The notes under the pieces were generated by a model. It ran no database searches. It had not been told where the DNA came from and was given only the letters and a program-made list of their open reading frames with translations. A program made the position numbers and the translations under genes. A DNA stretch of 64,000 nucleotides from Halichondria panicea (taxonomy: Eukaryota; Porifera; Demospongiae; Suberitida; Halichondriidae), in NCBI RefSeq assembly GCF_963675165.1, contig NC_087386.1, positions 794,931 through 858,930 on the forward strand, given 5' to 3'. Below are positions 1 to 12,262 of the stretch, piece after piece. Position 1 is the stretch's first letter; every line of letters begins with the position of its first letter.

Positions 1-22
1 ATACTAGAACATGCATGCATAC

Positions 23-1954
23 CTTTACACGTTTAACAGGATCCGACAAGATTGACTTTGAATCACTCTTTTTCATTCCGCGAGTAGTTTGTGTAGTTGG
101 AGTCACCACTGACTTACTCTCTGGTTCACTGGCATATTCGGTATTTGTCACTTTGTAGCCCATAACGACTATACCACCTTTGTCAATCCCGCTATCTTCA
201 TCAGATAAATCATCAATGTTTGTGAGCGTTACGTCTTCTAGATCTGAGTCACTGTCTTCAGATTCGCTTCCTGCATCAAGAGTTCGATGTTTCCCTTTCT
301 TGCTAAATGAGAACGAGAACATTGGTTCTTCCTCCTCTGGTGGAGGAGGGGTAGGTGGAGTAGGGGTTGGTGCAGGCCGCGCTGGGGCTTTTCTAATGGG
401 CTGTATGTTACTTCCAAGTTGCTTGTTTGAACCGTGGGATGTATTCGTTTTCTTGGGTTCAGTTTTCCACGAGGAGGTATCATTATCGGTTTGTTTTTTG
501 CTCCCATAGCTCGAGGTTGAGGAATTTTGTTGCTTAGCTGATGAAGGTGCTTTAGGTGCCGCGCTTCTTTTTGCATAGTCACTTCGTCTTCTCTTGATCA
601 AGGCTTGCTTCCACAGTGGCAACTTCTTGAATTGTGGATCATTTTCGCTAACATTAGCCCATTCATCCACCACTTTATAAGCAGGAGGCCTGTGTACTAC
701 TCCTTCTTGCTCGACTAGCTTAGTTGGAACATCGCTATCAGGTTTGGGCCGGTTGACTACTTCTGGTTGACGTTTGCTGTTTGCGCTGGGCCGAGATGGA
801 GCTTTCTTTGTGGCTATTGGTTTTGCAGAAGGTGACTTTGACGCAGACGTTGGTTGTGACGCCGTTTTTGGCTTTGCTTCTTTTGATTTTCGAGGAGCTT
901 CGTTACCTTTGCTAGCTCTCGCAGGCTTTGCATTTCTTACAACAGACGGCTGTACTGGTGTACGTTCAACATGTTCATCTCTCTTTGGAGCCTCAATAGT
1001 GGGTTCGTGGGGTAAATCAACTTCGTCAGTTCCTTCAGTTACATTCAGTTCTGTTTCGACAGGTGGTTCATATGTATCAACCTCAGGCGTGTTTCTTGTA
1101 ATTGTTATCTTGGTACTTTCAGGCTCCTTTTTGGAAACAGTTGCAGTATGTCTTGTTGACCGCAGACTATTCTGTGGAGCTGTTGCTGATCGTTCTCTCA
1201 GGGGTTGAGGCCTGGGCTCCTTGCTCGGCTGTGAAGCAGCTGCTCTTCGTCTCAAGATAATAGCTTTCTTCCATGCTGGCATTGCCGCTAGCTTGGCATC
1301 TTCGTCATCATCTCCTTCAAAAGATCTTCTCTTGTCAGATATGACTGTAGCAGGAGTGTTCTTGTTATGCCTCAATGACACTTCTTTTAAGGAGGGTGGA
1401 CTAGTACTCAAAGTGTCAGAGGAGTTCGGAGTAGTAACAGATCTTCGAGTTGCAGGAGAGGAAGCCGCAGTTACCTTTGTAGTTGCTGCAGGCCTGAAAT
1501 TGCTTGTTGGTTTTACAGTACTTGTTGGTGATGTTGTTTTATTGCTGCTGAAAGCTGACAGAGCACCACTAAAACTGTTTGTCGTTGGTCTTGTTGCTGG
1601 CTTGCTACTACGACCACTGTAGCTCAATGGTGTCTCTTTAGTAGAGGAAACAGGACTAGGTGATTGCTTAGCCCAGGTTTGTCTGTGCGGTAACTTAGGA
1701 GATTCTTTGGCTTTTTCGTGTTGGACAGCAGCCATCCATTTGTTGCTAGGATCAGAAGCATTGGTACTGGTTGGTTTTCCAGTCTCTTTTTTCTCCAAAG
1801 TAGATCCAGGCGATCGCTGTTTCTTGACTAGCGCTCGCTTCCATGGTGGCAGTGAGGCAATAAAAGAAGCCTCTTCTTCTTCCTTTTTTCTTTGCTCTTC
1901 CTCAGCTTTCTTTTTCCTATCAAGGATTGCTTGCTTCCATGCTGGAACTGACAT
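23..1954 (-). CDS. WK-motif low-complexity protein (3' end beyond window)
   Basis: One 644-codon exon from ATG 1954 down to a GTATGC donor at 22; later exons lie outside the window. The protein is Ser/Thr/Pro/Lys-rich and probably mostly disordered. A motif P-x-W-K-x-A-(I/L)-x-x-(K/R)3 occurs four times, near residues 5, 36, 226 and 446 (PAWKQAI, PPWKRAL, PAWKKAI, PLWKQAL), each followed by a basic stretch. A Pro-rich/acidic segment (PTPPTPPPPEEEE) lies near residue 540. The same kind of W-K motif opens vertebrate phostensin (PPP1R18) and resembles one in taperin, PP1/actin-associated proteins, so a cytoskeletal adaptor is a reasonable guess. Outside the motifs I recognise no domain, and orthology is not shown. 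ATG 1954 is chosen because it starts right before the first motif. Confidence 0.75.
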
Positions 1955-2361
1955 TTTTGATTTAATTCGTGTGATTCACACACTCCAAAGAACTTTGTTA
2001 GTTGGTATAAATATTTACAGACTCAGGTTTTCAATGTAAACTTTTGCAAAGGAATACCTTTCTGCGGCAACAACAGGACTAGATAGATGCCAGCTCCAGC
2101 ATTGAGACATGCAATAGCTAGCTTTAGCTGCAAATCTTCTGTCATGCCAGCCCCTCCCCCGTTTTCAACAGCTTAGAGACCATTACCATACATGGAATAA
2201 AAGGGGGGTGGATCTAACATTAACAAATTCATGATGAACATAAGATACCAGTAAACAGCCTTGTCTATAGAAGGCTGCAGATGTTTAACACAAAAAACAT
2301 ATTCATGTATGGAGGACACAAACAGTTATGCAATGAATGATAAAGTGTGTAATTAAGCTAG
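1955..2361. other. Intergenic, WK-motif gene / POLE3
   Basis: About 400 bp between the 5' end of the WK-motif gene and the 3' end of POLE3, both on the minus strand. It should hold the promoter and 5' UTR of the first and the 3' UTR of the second. I see no clear TATA box or other element. Confidence 0.5.
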
Positions 2362-3693
2362 CTAGATGCCACCATTGCTGACAATGTCCATAGGTTCTGA
2401 ATCAAGAGTTGGGAGTTCATTCTGACTGCCTGGTTGGGTGTCTGCCGGTATTACCACGGCTGTGGCAGCAGCCTGTTGCTTCTTCTTGCGATCGGCAGCT
2501 GCTTCTTTTCTTCCTTTCTGCTCCACTTTATACACTGCACAAGATGAGAGGGTATCAATAAATACATTACCAAAGTCAAGGTCGTGATTGTAGATCTCTG
2601 TATATATGGGGTGCCGTTTGTGTCAAAATATTGATGACAAAAACACAAGGTTTTGGTGGTATTTACTAAACATTTGAGGGTATTTAGCAAAGGACTGAGG
2701 GTTTTTAGCAAAGAACTGAGGGTATTTAGCAAAGGACTGAGGGTATTTACTAAACAACTGAGGGTATTTAGCAAAGGACTGAGGGTATTTACTAAACAAC
2801 TGAGGGTATTTAGTAAATGTCTGAGGGTATTTAGCAAATGACAGAGAGTATTTAGTGTAATCTGCTCCTGGTATTAGGGAGATGTGCAGGGCACAAGGTT
2901 GTGCGCATGCACAGTGTGTACGACTTCTTCTAGAATTCTGTAGCTGTAGCTATAGCTAGAGCTCTATTGTGCCCAGATGAATTCACACTCTGTTAAGAGG
3001 AGTAGACAAACGCCTAGTGTTGACCTTGACTCGCTGAAGAGAATACCCTCAGTCGTTTACTAAATCCCCTCAGCCATTTGCTAAAGTACTCTCAGTCTTT
3101 GCTAAATGCCCTCAGTTGTTTGTTAAATCCCCTCAGTTGTTCAGTAAATACTAGAGTATCAATGGGGTGCATACAAACATTACTCAGGTAAAATGGGGGT
3201 GGGTGTGTATGTGCATAATTATGCATCATAGAAAAATTATTACCATCTAAAAAGTTTTTCAACTCTGGGGCAAAGTGCTCAAATTCCATATCCTCCAAAG
3301 CAGAGAACACGTCAGCTGCATTCAGTGTCTTCCTTTTAGACTTCAACGCAAAATTGTTTGCACTAAATTGCCAAAACAAAAAAAATGTTACTGTTTTACA
3401 TGGGAAACTACTACAGTTGTGAACATACCATGCTGTCGAATACAAGATGAATACACTAGCTGCCTTTCCAATTGCTGTTCGAGCTTCTTTAGAGATATTG
3501 ACACCTTCCGGGAGCTGAATGAAGATGACAATGACGTAAGTGCATACATTAATTATACGCAATGGCATTGAAAGCGAGCATGCAAAGAATGATCAATCTC
3601 TGTACTTGCATTACTGCTATTTATTACCGCCTCTTTGACTATTCTTGTCACAACTGAGGCAGGCAAACTCAAGTCTTCAGGTCTTTCAGCCAT
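2362..3693 (-). CDS. POLE3: DNA polymerase epsilon subunit 3 (histone-fold)
   Basis: Four exons: 3628-3693, 3429-3514, 3244-3362, 2362-2534, joining to 147 aa, the human POLE3 length. The start [11 protein letters not shown] is nearly identical to human, and the histone fold follows ([29 protein letters not shown]). A Lys/Gln-rich then acidic tail ends in SNGGI. POLE3 (CHRAC17/Dpb4) pairs with POLE4 in DNA polymerase epsilon and with CHRAC15 in CHRAC chromatin remodelling, acting in the nucleus as an H3-H4 binding dimer. All junctions are GT-AG and phase consistent. Intron 2 (66 nt) has no stop in frame, so its retention would insert 22 residues. Intron 3 holds two inverted minisatellites. 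The gene is divergent from CSNK2B with about 220 bp between start codons. Confidence 0.95.
2650..2850. repeat. 21-bp minisatellite, left arm of inverted pair
   Basis: About nine tandem copies of a unit near gagggtatttagcaaagga, with tagc/tact variants, inside intron 3 of POLE3. The same unit recurs in reverse complement at 3045-3150, so the two arrays can fold on each other. Confidence 0.85.
3045..3150. repeat. Same minisatellite, inverted right arm
   Basis: About five copies reading tttgctaaatgccctcag, the reverse complement of the array at 2650-2850. It lies in the same POLE3 intron, with about 195 bp between the arms. Confidence 0.8.
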
Positions 3694-3914
3694 TGTGCAT
3701 GTGAAGGCAACCGTATGATTCTTATTAATGCCCACCAGGCCAAGGCTTATTGGGCGTGGGCTATAAATTTATGTCACGCCCACCGATCATCTTTTTCTAA
3801 CTTGAGGCTTTGTTGATCTTTGGACGTGTTTTGCCATCCTCTCTTACATTGAAAAGGTTAGCGTGACGTTTTGTAGGCCGTTGAAAGTGTTGGTCTTACA
3901 CAATCTTCATACAG
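3694..3914. promoter_or_regulatory. Divergent promoter POLE3 / CSNK2B
   Basis: The 221 bp between two divergent start codons must contain both promoters. Visible motifs are a CCAAT box in reverse (attgg, about 3750), GC/KLF-type gggcgtggg (about 3753), ctataaat (about 3761) and cacgccca (about 3775). Assignment of each motif to a direction is inference. Confidence 0.55.
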
Positions 3915-5318
3915 ATGTCTAGTTCTGAGGAGGTGTCCTGGATCTCCTGGTTCAGCTCCCTGAGGGGAAATGAGTTCTTTTGTGAGGTAACAGATCAATC
4001 CAGTATCACCCCATTTAAGGTGTTAATTAAGGTGTCCTTGGGCATAAATAAATGTAGCCCATAATATTTAGTTCTGTGTACGTGTGCGTACGTATACATG
4101 TCTCATGAACGTAGTTAGTTTTGATATAGCTGTGTATAATACCCTAGCTACCTACTACCCCCCCCCCCCCTTCAGGTGGACGAAGACTACATTCAGGACA
4201 AGTTCAATTTGACGGGTCTCAACGAGCAGGTTCCCCACTACCGACAAGCACTCGATACCATCCTGGATCTGGAACCAGACGATGAGTTGGAGGATAATCA
4301 AAGTGATCTGGTGGAACAGGCGGCGGAGATGCTGTATGGGCTCATCCACGCCAGATACATACTCACCAACAGGGGACTCGCGCAAATGGTAGGTTGGCTG
4401 CGTAGAAACATTTTTTGACCACTTAAGTACATCATGATATCATTTTAATTATATGTACATGACTGTCACTTGGTCGGCCATAACTTGAGTTCTTTAATAA
4501 TATATAATTAATTTTTCAGAATGCTTAGAAGGAGCGTTTTAAATAGTGTGTGTGTGTGATTGGGGCAGATTATTAATTGTTGTTTCTGTTACTTTGTCTC
4601 TGTGTATGTGTGTAGATTGAGAAGTACCAGCAGGGAGACTTTGGCCACTGCTCCAGAGTCTTCTGTGAGAACCAGACCGTGCTGCCTATAGGTGAGTGGA
4701 TGCCTTTACCTTTTCAATTTCCCTATTTTTGCCGTTACAATAACGCATTGACCCTGGTCCCAGATCCACGTTGTAAAAAGCACTGTTACTGTAATCACTC
4801 TGATTGAGGTTACATGATTGTATATATCTGACCCCTGTGCAGGATTGTCCGATGTGCCTGGTGAGTCGATGGTGAAACTGTACTGCCCCAAGTGCTGTGA
4901 TGTATACACACCCAAGTCCTCCCGTCATCATCACATCGATGGTGTCTACTTTGGCACTGGATTCCCTCACATGCTCTTCATGGTCCACCCAGAGCTACGC
5001 CCACCTAAACCAACCAACCAGTTTGTGCCAAGGTAAGCATTTTACTTGGTTAGGAAGAAATATAGACGTGTTTTAAGGTCTCGGTACTGATGTGTTATTA
5101 TTGTGTAAGCTTTTGTACATGGTAGCCTTCAATAGTACCATCTCTTTAGACCACATTTAAAACATTACATCATTTGCTCGTGTTACCCCCATCCCCTCCC
5201 TCCCAGGTTGTATGGGTTCAAGATCCACTCTCTGGCGTACAACCTTCAGCAACAAGCAGCCACCAAGAGTCGGTCCTCAGGGTCACGACCTCGCTCCCAG
5301 AAACAGCCCTACAAATAG
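3915..5318 (+). CDS. CSNK2B: Casein kinase 2 regulatory subunit beta
   Basis: Five exons: 3915-3986, 4176-4388, 4616-4691, 4843-5032, 5207-5318, giving 220 aa (human 215). The protein begins [13 protein letters not shown], keeping the N-terminal Ser-Ser-Ser-Glu-Glu autophosphorylation site, followed by the acidic loop and the Cys4 zinc ribbon (C-S-R-V-F-C and C-P-K-C) that makes the beta-beta dimer. Only the last 25 residues differ, with a Ser/Arg-rich tail in place of the human end. CK2 beta tethers two catalytic alpha subunits into the tetrameric kinase and directs substrate choice. The exon 2 acceptor is preceded by a run of twelve C. Convergent with SET. Confidence 0.97.
4468..4545. repeat. 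Fragment of the foldback repeat family
   Basis: CSNK2B intron 2 holds cggccataacttgagt followed by a cagaatgcttagaa segment, resembling one arm of the palindromic repeat found at 17100-18200. The copy is short and diverged. Confidence 0.4.
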
Positions 5319-5891
5319 ACAATATGTACCTGTACACTGTGAAACACTCCGAGTCATTGGGTGTATTATAATTATGAATGTTGTGATCTCTATAATTATG
5401 CTTGTTTCTGTAACGCTTAAAAATACATGTACATGCAAGATATGATACAGTAATAATTATTATGTATTATACTCTTGATACAGTCATGTTGTGGACTGCA
5501 TCCAAATTGGCTATTGCACGTTTTTCATACCTTCCAGCAAAGAGGGGATGGGAGCGAGGCTTTTATAATACAAAATAATGGTAGCAATTAATGCTAGATA
5601 CTAAAATACTACACTTCGAAAGCTATAATATTGATGCAAGAAGTTACTTCAGAGTGTTGAGAGCGTACCCAGTTACGTAATTACTTAATACAACCTGTAC
5701 CTGTATACAACCTTGATATAATACACTGAATCACAATTACAAACATTCAAAAAGATGCAACCTGTATGCATGGCATGTCTCCACAAAAAATAGTAAAAGA
5801 GAGAAAAATGGACAGCAAGTATAATTATGATTTAGGATTAAGTGTGTGTAGGTCAGTTGGTACTAATTGGCTGCGATGCTCAGTGGGTGTG
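5319..5891. other. Convergent intergenic, CSNK2B / SET
   Basis: AT-rich 573 bp between two stop codons, holding both 3' UTRs. Several ataattat palindromes are present. I see no ORF worth calling, and no canonical AATAAA near either stop. Confidence 0.5.
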
Positions 5892-7812
5892 TCATACATC
5901 GTCATCATCGTCTCCTTCCTCATCGCTAAGTACCACCTCGTCTCCCTGGAGAGGCAACAAAGAACAACACTCACACCATAATTATACATTTTCTATAATC
6001 GTGACCTAGTGAGCACACAGACAGATGAATCAATTTCAAGAGCGGTTTATATCACTCTTGTCAAGCTACAGTAAAACTAATCATAACAGCCATCACTGAA
6101 GAAGAAAGGCCAACACTAAGATAGCCCAGGCATCCCAAATGAACAAATTGGTGTACAAATTAACAAAGGCATAAAAAATTTATTCCCCAAATAATTATGT
6201 CCAGCTATAAAGTGGTGCATATCTTACACTGTCGTCCTCATCCAGACCATCTACATCATCGTCATCGTCCTCTTCTTCGTACTCTAACTCATCGTCTAGT
6301 GATACCTCCAGCTGCCCCGCTCCGTCATTACCCTATGAGGAGAGGGGGAGGGGGGGGTGGGGTGACAATGGAACAAATAATAATTGGAACCTTTAAGTTT
6401 TGCTCTCACATGATAAACGCACCATTAACAGAGGGTGCTAAAACTTAATTATTATGACTGCTTACTACATGTACAGAGCACAATTTTAAATCTGGATCGC
6501 CCCGACAGTATGTACGTTAAGAATAAGTGCTCAGGATATAGCCAAGCTTCCCACACCGTACTGCTCTTCTGCCCTCCTCAACCACACACACTCACAAAAT
6601 AGTACTGTAGGGGGTTAGGCCAGATGTCGTCCTTGATTACGTCCGCTGCATCGTCAGCAGATTCAGTCTCGGAGAACCAACAGAAGAAGCTGGGTATATC
6701 CTCCAGCGGTCTCTTTCTACTCTCTCCCACCACCTCCTCTGGCAATGGTCGACTAGTTAGGTCCTGGGGAGGGGGTGGGTGGGTTGGGATAAATATACAT
6801 CAGAAAAACAACTCAGAATGGAACACGGTTAAACATTGTATGGGAATATAAACGTACAGGCATGCTTGAGACCTGTACGGTGTACCAATACTACCACTGG
6901 CAACACCCACACACAAAGCTGAGGCTTATAAAATAGTTGGTGCTATGCCCTATAAAAGTCTGAAGGCAGGCTCACCATTCCAGACTTCCATTCAATATCT
7001 GTCCCTACAACTGTGGTCTCCCCCGTGCTCTCCAGGGTGTACTCTTTGACCAGACTCTCATTTGTGAAGTACGGATTTGGTCTGAAATACTAGAGTGTGT
7101 GTGTGTGTGCAACCAAGTCAATCGTAACATTCTCATTCTAACAGAGCTATATAATTATAATGATGGTCATGCAAACGTTACATGCATCCCTTCAACTTAC
7201 AAGAGCACAATCAATTTTCGCAAATTATATTTTAACAACTCTTAAGTACAATTGACACAGACGTAACCTATACTGTTAGTTACCATGGTGATAGTGCAGC
7301 CTGATCGGACGTCTTCGTACTCCTCCACTGTGACATTCTCCAGATACTGTAGTGCAGTCTCATCCTCATCTGATAGCAGCTCTGCAAACTGAATGTTGTT
7401 CACCAGCTATGCACGTCGTTAAGGGTTACACAGGGACAGTTGAACGGTGAGCATACTAGTATACGCTAATACACAGCATGCAGCCGTACAGTGACTGACT
7501 ACCTATACCGTACACACAATATTCGTGAGGGGCATGGATTTGTGTGTTTTAGGATACAGCAGTTGGCCAGAAGTCAGGTAGCTCTTTGATCAAATCAGAC
7601 CTCTTCTTGAAGTGAGGGGTCCGCAGCTTGTTATACTTTTGCTCCACGTGCAAGATCTCTTCAGAAGCGCGCTCGTTTAGCTGATCAATTTCCCGTTGTA
7701 TAGACACTACTTTCTCCAGTATCTGTTGCTGCTCCTCCGTAATACCCTCTGGCACGCCTTCGTCCTCTCCTGAATCAATTTTGGGTATCTTTGTAGCCTT
7801 TTTAGTCGCCAT
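5892..7812 (-). CDS. SET: SET/TAF-I nucleosome assembly protein
   Basis: Six exons: 7558-7812, 7284-7406, 6976-7089, 6596-6763, 6228-6332, 5892-5945, giving 272 aa (human SET about 290). The NAP-fold core is plain: long dimerisation helix ([26 protein letters not shown]), the earmuff domain with YFRPNPYF and EWKSG, FFCWFSE, and [12 protein letters not shown]. The last two exons encode the acidic tail typical of SET. SET is a histone chaperone, an INHAT subunit and a PP2A inhibitor, in nucleus and cytoplasm. An in-frame ATG at 7860 would add 16 residues; ATG 7812 is preferred because it gives a short basic N-terminus like other SET proteins. Its 5' end lies about 170 bp from the divergent START-domain gene. 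Confidence 0.95.
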
Positions 7813-7981
7813 AACTTCTCCTTCGCTTTCACAGCTAGCTACAGCTTTTTCAAAAAGCAACGTGTTGGGGGTGTGGCTGGGCTATAAAAATGGGCGTGTA
7901 CTAAAGCAAGTGGGCGTAGCCTATATAAGGCTAAAGAAAATTGAACTTTTGATGGTTGTTGAGCAGCTGTAAAGCATTAAA
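7813..7981. promoter_or_regulatory. Divergent promoter SET / START-domain gene
   Basis: Only 169 bp separate the two start codons. Motifs are gggcgtgt (about 7890), gtgggcgtagcc (about 7909) and ctatataagg (about 7920), the last placed as a TATA box about 60 bp upstream of the START-gene ATG. If SET starts at 7860 the shared promoter is shorter still. Confidence 0.55.
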
Positions 7982-10900
7982 ATGCAGTGGCTTTGGTTTC
8001 TGTTGACACCTGTGTTCTGGCTGACTAGCCTCCTGCTGAACCCGTGGGTAGCTGCATCTCTACTGGGAACACTCACTACTGCAGGACTCGCATTCAGACG
8101 TTGGAGACCTTCCACACCCTCACAAGTGTGTAGTCATGTGTCTGATTCCAGATATAATTATAGCTGCAAGAATGTATGGTAGTACCTTGCATAAAATTTA
8201 TCACCTCATAAAGTATGCGTAGTAGATCTATAAATACGATACTTACGGTCTAGGTCACCCTTGCATGTGTGCATGCTCCGCTCGCTCATTGTATAAGACT
8301 AATAATATAATTTTATTTTTGCAGATTTAAGATAAGATTGTGGTGGGATGAGCATAATAGTCTAAGGCATAAGGCATAAGGCACTGAGGTAGCCGGCCCC
8401 CTATGAATAATGTGTGTACCATGGGCAATTGCTGAGTGTGGTACTTTGTTTCTGCAGTCCTCTCGTCCCAAGACATCAGGAGTTACCGTGGTGACTGATC
8501 AACAAGAAGTGGTCAAGACTATTCTTCAAGTGAGTCATAATTATGCTGCGGATGAGACAACTATGTAGTGACGGTTACAAGTCGTTAATTTCATCTCGCC
8601 CACATCCCAAAAAAATGGGCTGCATTTGCATCTTTCTGTATAGTACCTTGTCTGTTTTATAATTATAATTATAAGCAATACGTTACATAGTTACATAGTC
8701 ACATAGTTACATAGTTATATAGTTGTGTTACATGATACTGGTACTTGTCTGTGTAGGTGTTTCCTATTCATCCTTCCCATGGTTGGGCTCTGAGCAATGT
8801 CAGTAATTCTGTCCGAGTGTTCTCTCGTGTGTGGGACCTCCACTCCGCCCACTCCACCCACCCCACCACTCACACCCTAGCATGGAATGTGTATGCCTCA
8901 TCCATTGTCATAGAGTGTCCACCAGATGTGAGTTACTGGCGTGTACTCACACACACACAATCATAAAGTTAAGGGCATTGTACCTGATCGACATTCAGTG
9001 GAATTGAAACAAAAAGTTGTTGTTATTGAAAATAAAGCTTTGTAGTGTGAAAATTAATTGTGCACTTGATAAATTGATGTTAGTACACAACTTTAAGTTA
9101 ATGTTTTTTTTACGCAGCGTGATTCACCATAATTATTTCAATCCCACCACACACACTCACCCACCCACACACACACACACACACTCACCCACCCCCCCCC
9201 CACACACACACATACACACACCCACACACACCCACACACACACACACACACAGGTAGCCCTCCTTCGAGCCACCAGCCACTCGGACCTACCTCTGTGGGT
9301 GGAAGGACTTTCCCTAACTGGCCTACAACTCATTCGAATGTCACCTGAAAAAGATGGCGACTTGATTCGTCTCACGCTCACCAAGGACGAGCCCCTCCCA
9401 TCTAAAAGGGTGTGGCTAGTGGGTGTGGTCATGCTACTGCTGGAGATGATCGTATCTACAATAGGTGGTTTATTTGGTAGAGAAACGTCTGCTACAGAAC
9501 AGCCAAGTATGGAAACTCTTAGCAGGTATGAATGTTGTACTTGGCAATTAGCTTGATGGATGGGCTGATGCTGTTTGTTCTGTATTCTGTGGGTATAATT
9601 ATAGACTGTCTGTATTGTTAAAAATGTGGACTAGGCCTAAGAGGTGGTTAGTTTGTCTTGAGACACCACCACAGACCAGTGTGGGACATTCCCGAGTTTT
9701 GGCTTGATTACCCATTAGTAAACTGGGGATGCTAACACTATATGGACAGTCTATGAGTAACGTTCCCCCTCTGCAGATCTTGGTACAGCAAGCCTGGCCT
9801 GCACTACTTGCACACTGTGCCCCAGGAGCCCTCGTCCCTACCCTACCACTGGAGTGCCCTTCTCTTCACTCGAGCAGCCAGGGACTCCAGGAGTGAGTGT
9901 TGACTATAGCTACCATACTGTAGTATAACACATGTGTGTGTGCTTGGAAAGAAGTTGTTGTTTCGTGCCTTCATTGCATGCCCAGAGTTCAATAGCAATG
10001 TTGTAGCTATAATTATTATGTAATTGGTGTGTGTGTAAGGTTACTTACATCATAGCATGCTAATATTTCAACCGATGAATTTACATAACTCTTGAAGCCA
10101 CATCCATTGTCTACATAATGGTAACCACATAATTACCTAGTAATATTCATAAGATTCCTAATGTGAATTGTGGTTTTGGTTTTGTCCAGATGTCTGTATG
10201 GCCACTCTTGTCATGTTACCACGACAAAGCCGCCAAAGTGAGGTCAAAGCGCTCATCACCAGTCAGCTGTCATCTCTTCGAGGGCACGTTATTATGAAAA
10301 ACTTGAGACTCTATCCGTCCACCCATCACACCCAACGTACATCACGCACCTCACATACCTCACACACCTCACACCTACCCCCCTCAATGGAAGTACAAGC
10401 TCCACTCACTCGAACATCTTCGACCACGCCCCCTGTACAATCAAGCCCAGCTCAAAATGAAGGCAACACCAGATATTATCGTCGAAACACTGAACCAGCG
10501 ATTTTGTCAAGCACCAGCCGTCTGGATTCGAACCGATCAGCTCAGAGCTTGGTTAGGGAAGTTCCCTCTTCTACAATTGCCACGCCCCCTCCTCCTATAG
10601 ACAGTCGAGATGCTGCATACCTGCAAATGGCCAAAGAGAAATCGGACAAACTAATCAGCTCAGCACTGGGTACAGAAGAAGATGGTTGGACTCTAATCGG
10701 CAATAAAAACAGAATACGTGCAATGAAACTTGCACCAAAACCTGGAGAAGGTTCTGTGAACTGCGTGAGAGGTACAGGAATCGTGAACGTTCCTCCGAAG
10801 TTCATCATGCACTTTTTAAAAGACCCCACCTACAATTCTCGACTAGATGGTATGCTTAAAGAGGTTCGAGTTGTGCAAAAAATCTCACCAGCAGTGCAAC

Positions 10901-12186
10901 TCGTACACATGCTCTACAAGGCGGTGTGGCCAACTGCCCCCAGGGATTTCGCCGTTCTCAACATCTCAGGAATCAGAGACTCGCAGACTTTAGTTTCAGC
11001 AGCGGTTTCGGTGACAGACGATCGTATTTCAGACGAGAAAGGTCACGTACGAGGTCACTTAGACGCGGGAGGATACGTGATACGGGCAGTACCCGGGAAT
11101 CCAAATATATCTGAAGTTGTGTACGTGGCACAGGTCGATTTAAAGGGATCTTTACCAGCCATGGTGACTAACAAGATAGCGGACTTGCAGCCACAGTGTG
11201 TGAACACTCTGCGAGGATTTGTGGAAACCCTGTACACTGAACTGGGTCAATCACCTCAAGCTGTGACAGAGTATGAGGAAAAGTTTCCAATCGCTGTCAT
11301 TGTAGAGGAGGAGGGCGCCTCCACACCCTCACAGGTACGCCCCCACACTCCTCACAACACACACAGCAGGCTGTATTCCATTTTCACTGACACTGCATGT
11401 GTACTGATGATGCTCTACTTAGTCGTGTGTGTTTTTGAACTTTGCCTACACATGTGTATAACTATCTCCCAGCTTTACATTACACACTCCCCCCACCCAC
11501 ACACACACACACAGCAGCTACCAGTCACAAACGAGGCACACCAAAACGTTACGGACGGTTTGGTAGAGGTCAGAGATCAGGGGGAGACAGAGTACACAGA
11601 CAGACTGCTGGAGAATGGTCACTTTATTTCACCCCCAGTCCAACAAGAGGAGTCTATATTGTCAGGTGAGTCTACATGCAACTGTAATTATAATGTTTGC
11701 TCTGCTGGTGGTACAGTACGTAGGACTAATAGCTGAAAATAACTCTTTTAAATGGGTTGAGCGTCTGGCTAAAAAGTTTTGGATGCTGCCATCTAGTGTG
11801 CACGTATTAACAAGAGTCTCCATGCCCTGTGTAGAGATACGTCCTGTCGATCTCACTGGTCCAGTTGCCACAAGAACGGAGGATGTTCAGGTTATGGATG
11901 AGCTCCAGTTCGAGTCCCCTCAGCTTGATGCTGGTATGACCCCTCACCCCCAACTCATACACAGTACTGATCAGAGTGAGTTGTTGTACATACCTTCTTA
12001 GCTAGCACTGGGGCCAGTTGCCATATCCTTAAAACTGCATGGTGCATTGTACGCACGTATACTCGTGACTTTTTGTCAACATTGTATACAGCCAAATTCG
12101 TATCGTGTTTTGTGTACATATTGCTATGTAACTGCCTAGCAACCGCACACTCCCCCCCCACACACACTCCCCTACACACACCACCT

Positions 12187-12262
<76 letters not shown>

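Noticed and set aside
180-2039. Several plus-strand open frames opposite the WK-motif gene
   Set aside because: They are shadows of the 644-codon minus-strand frame, which has coherent repeated motifs.
8690-8725. acatagttacatagtt repeat as a possible regulatory array
   Set aside because: Only a short simple repeat in a START-gene intron with no sign of function.
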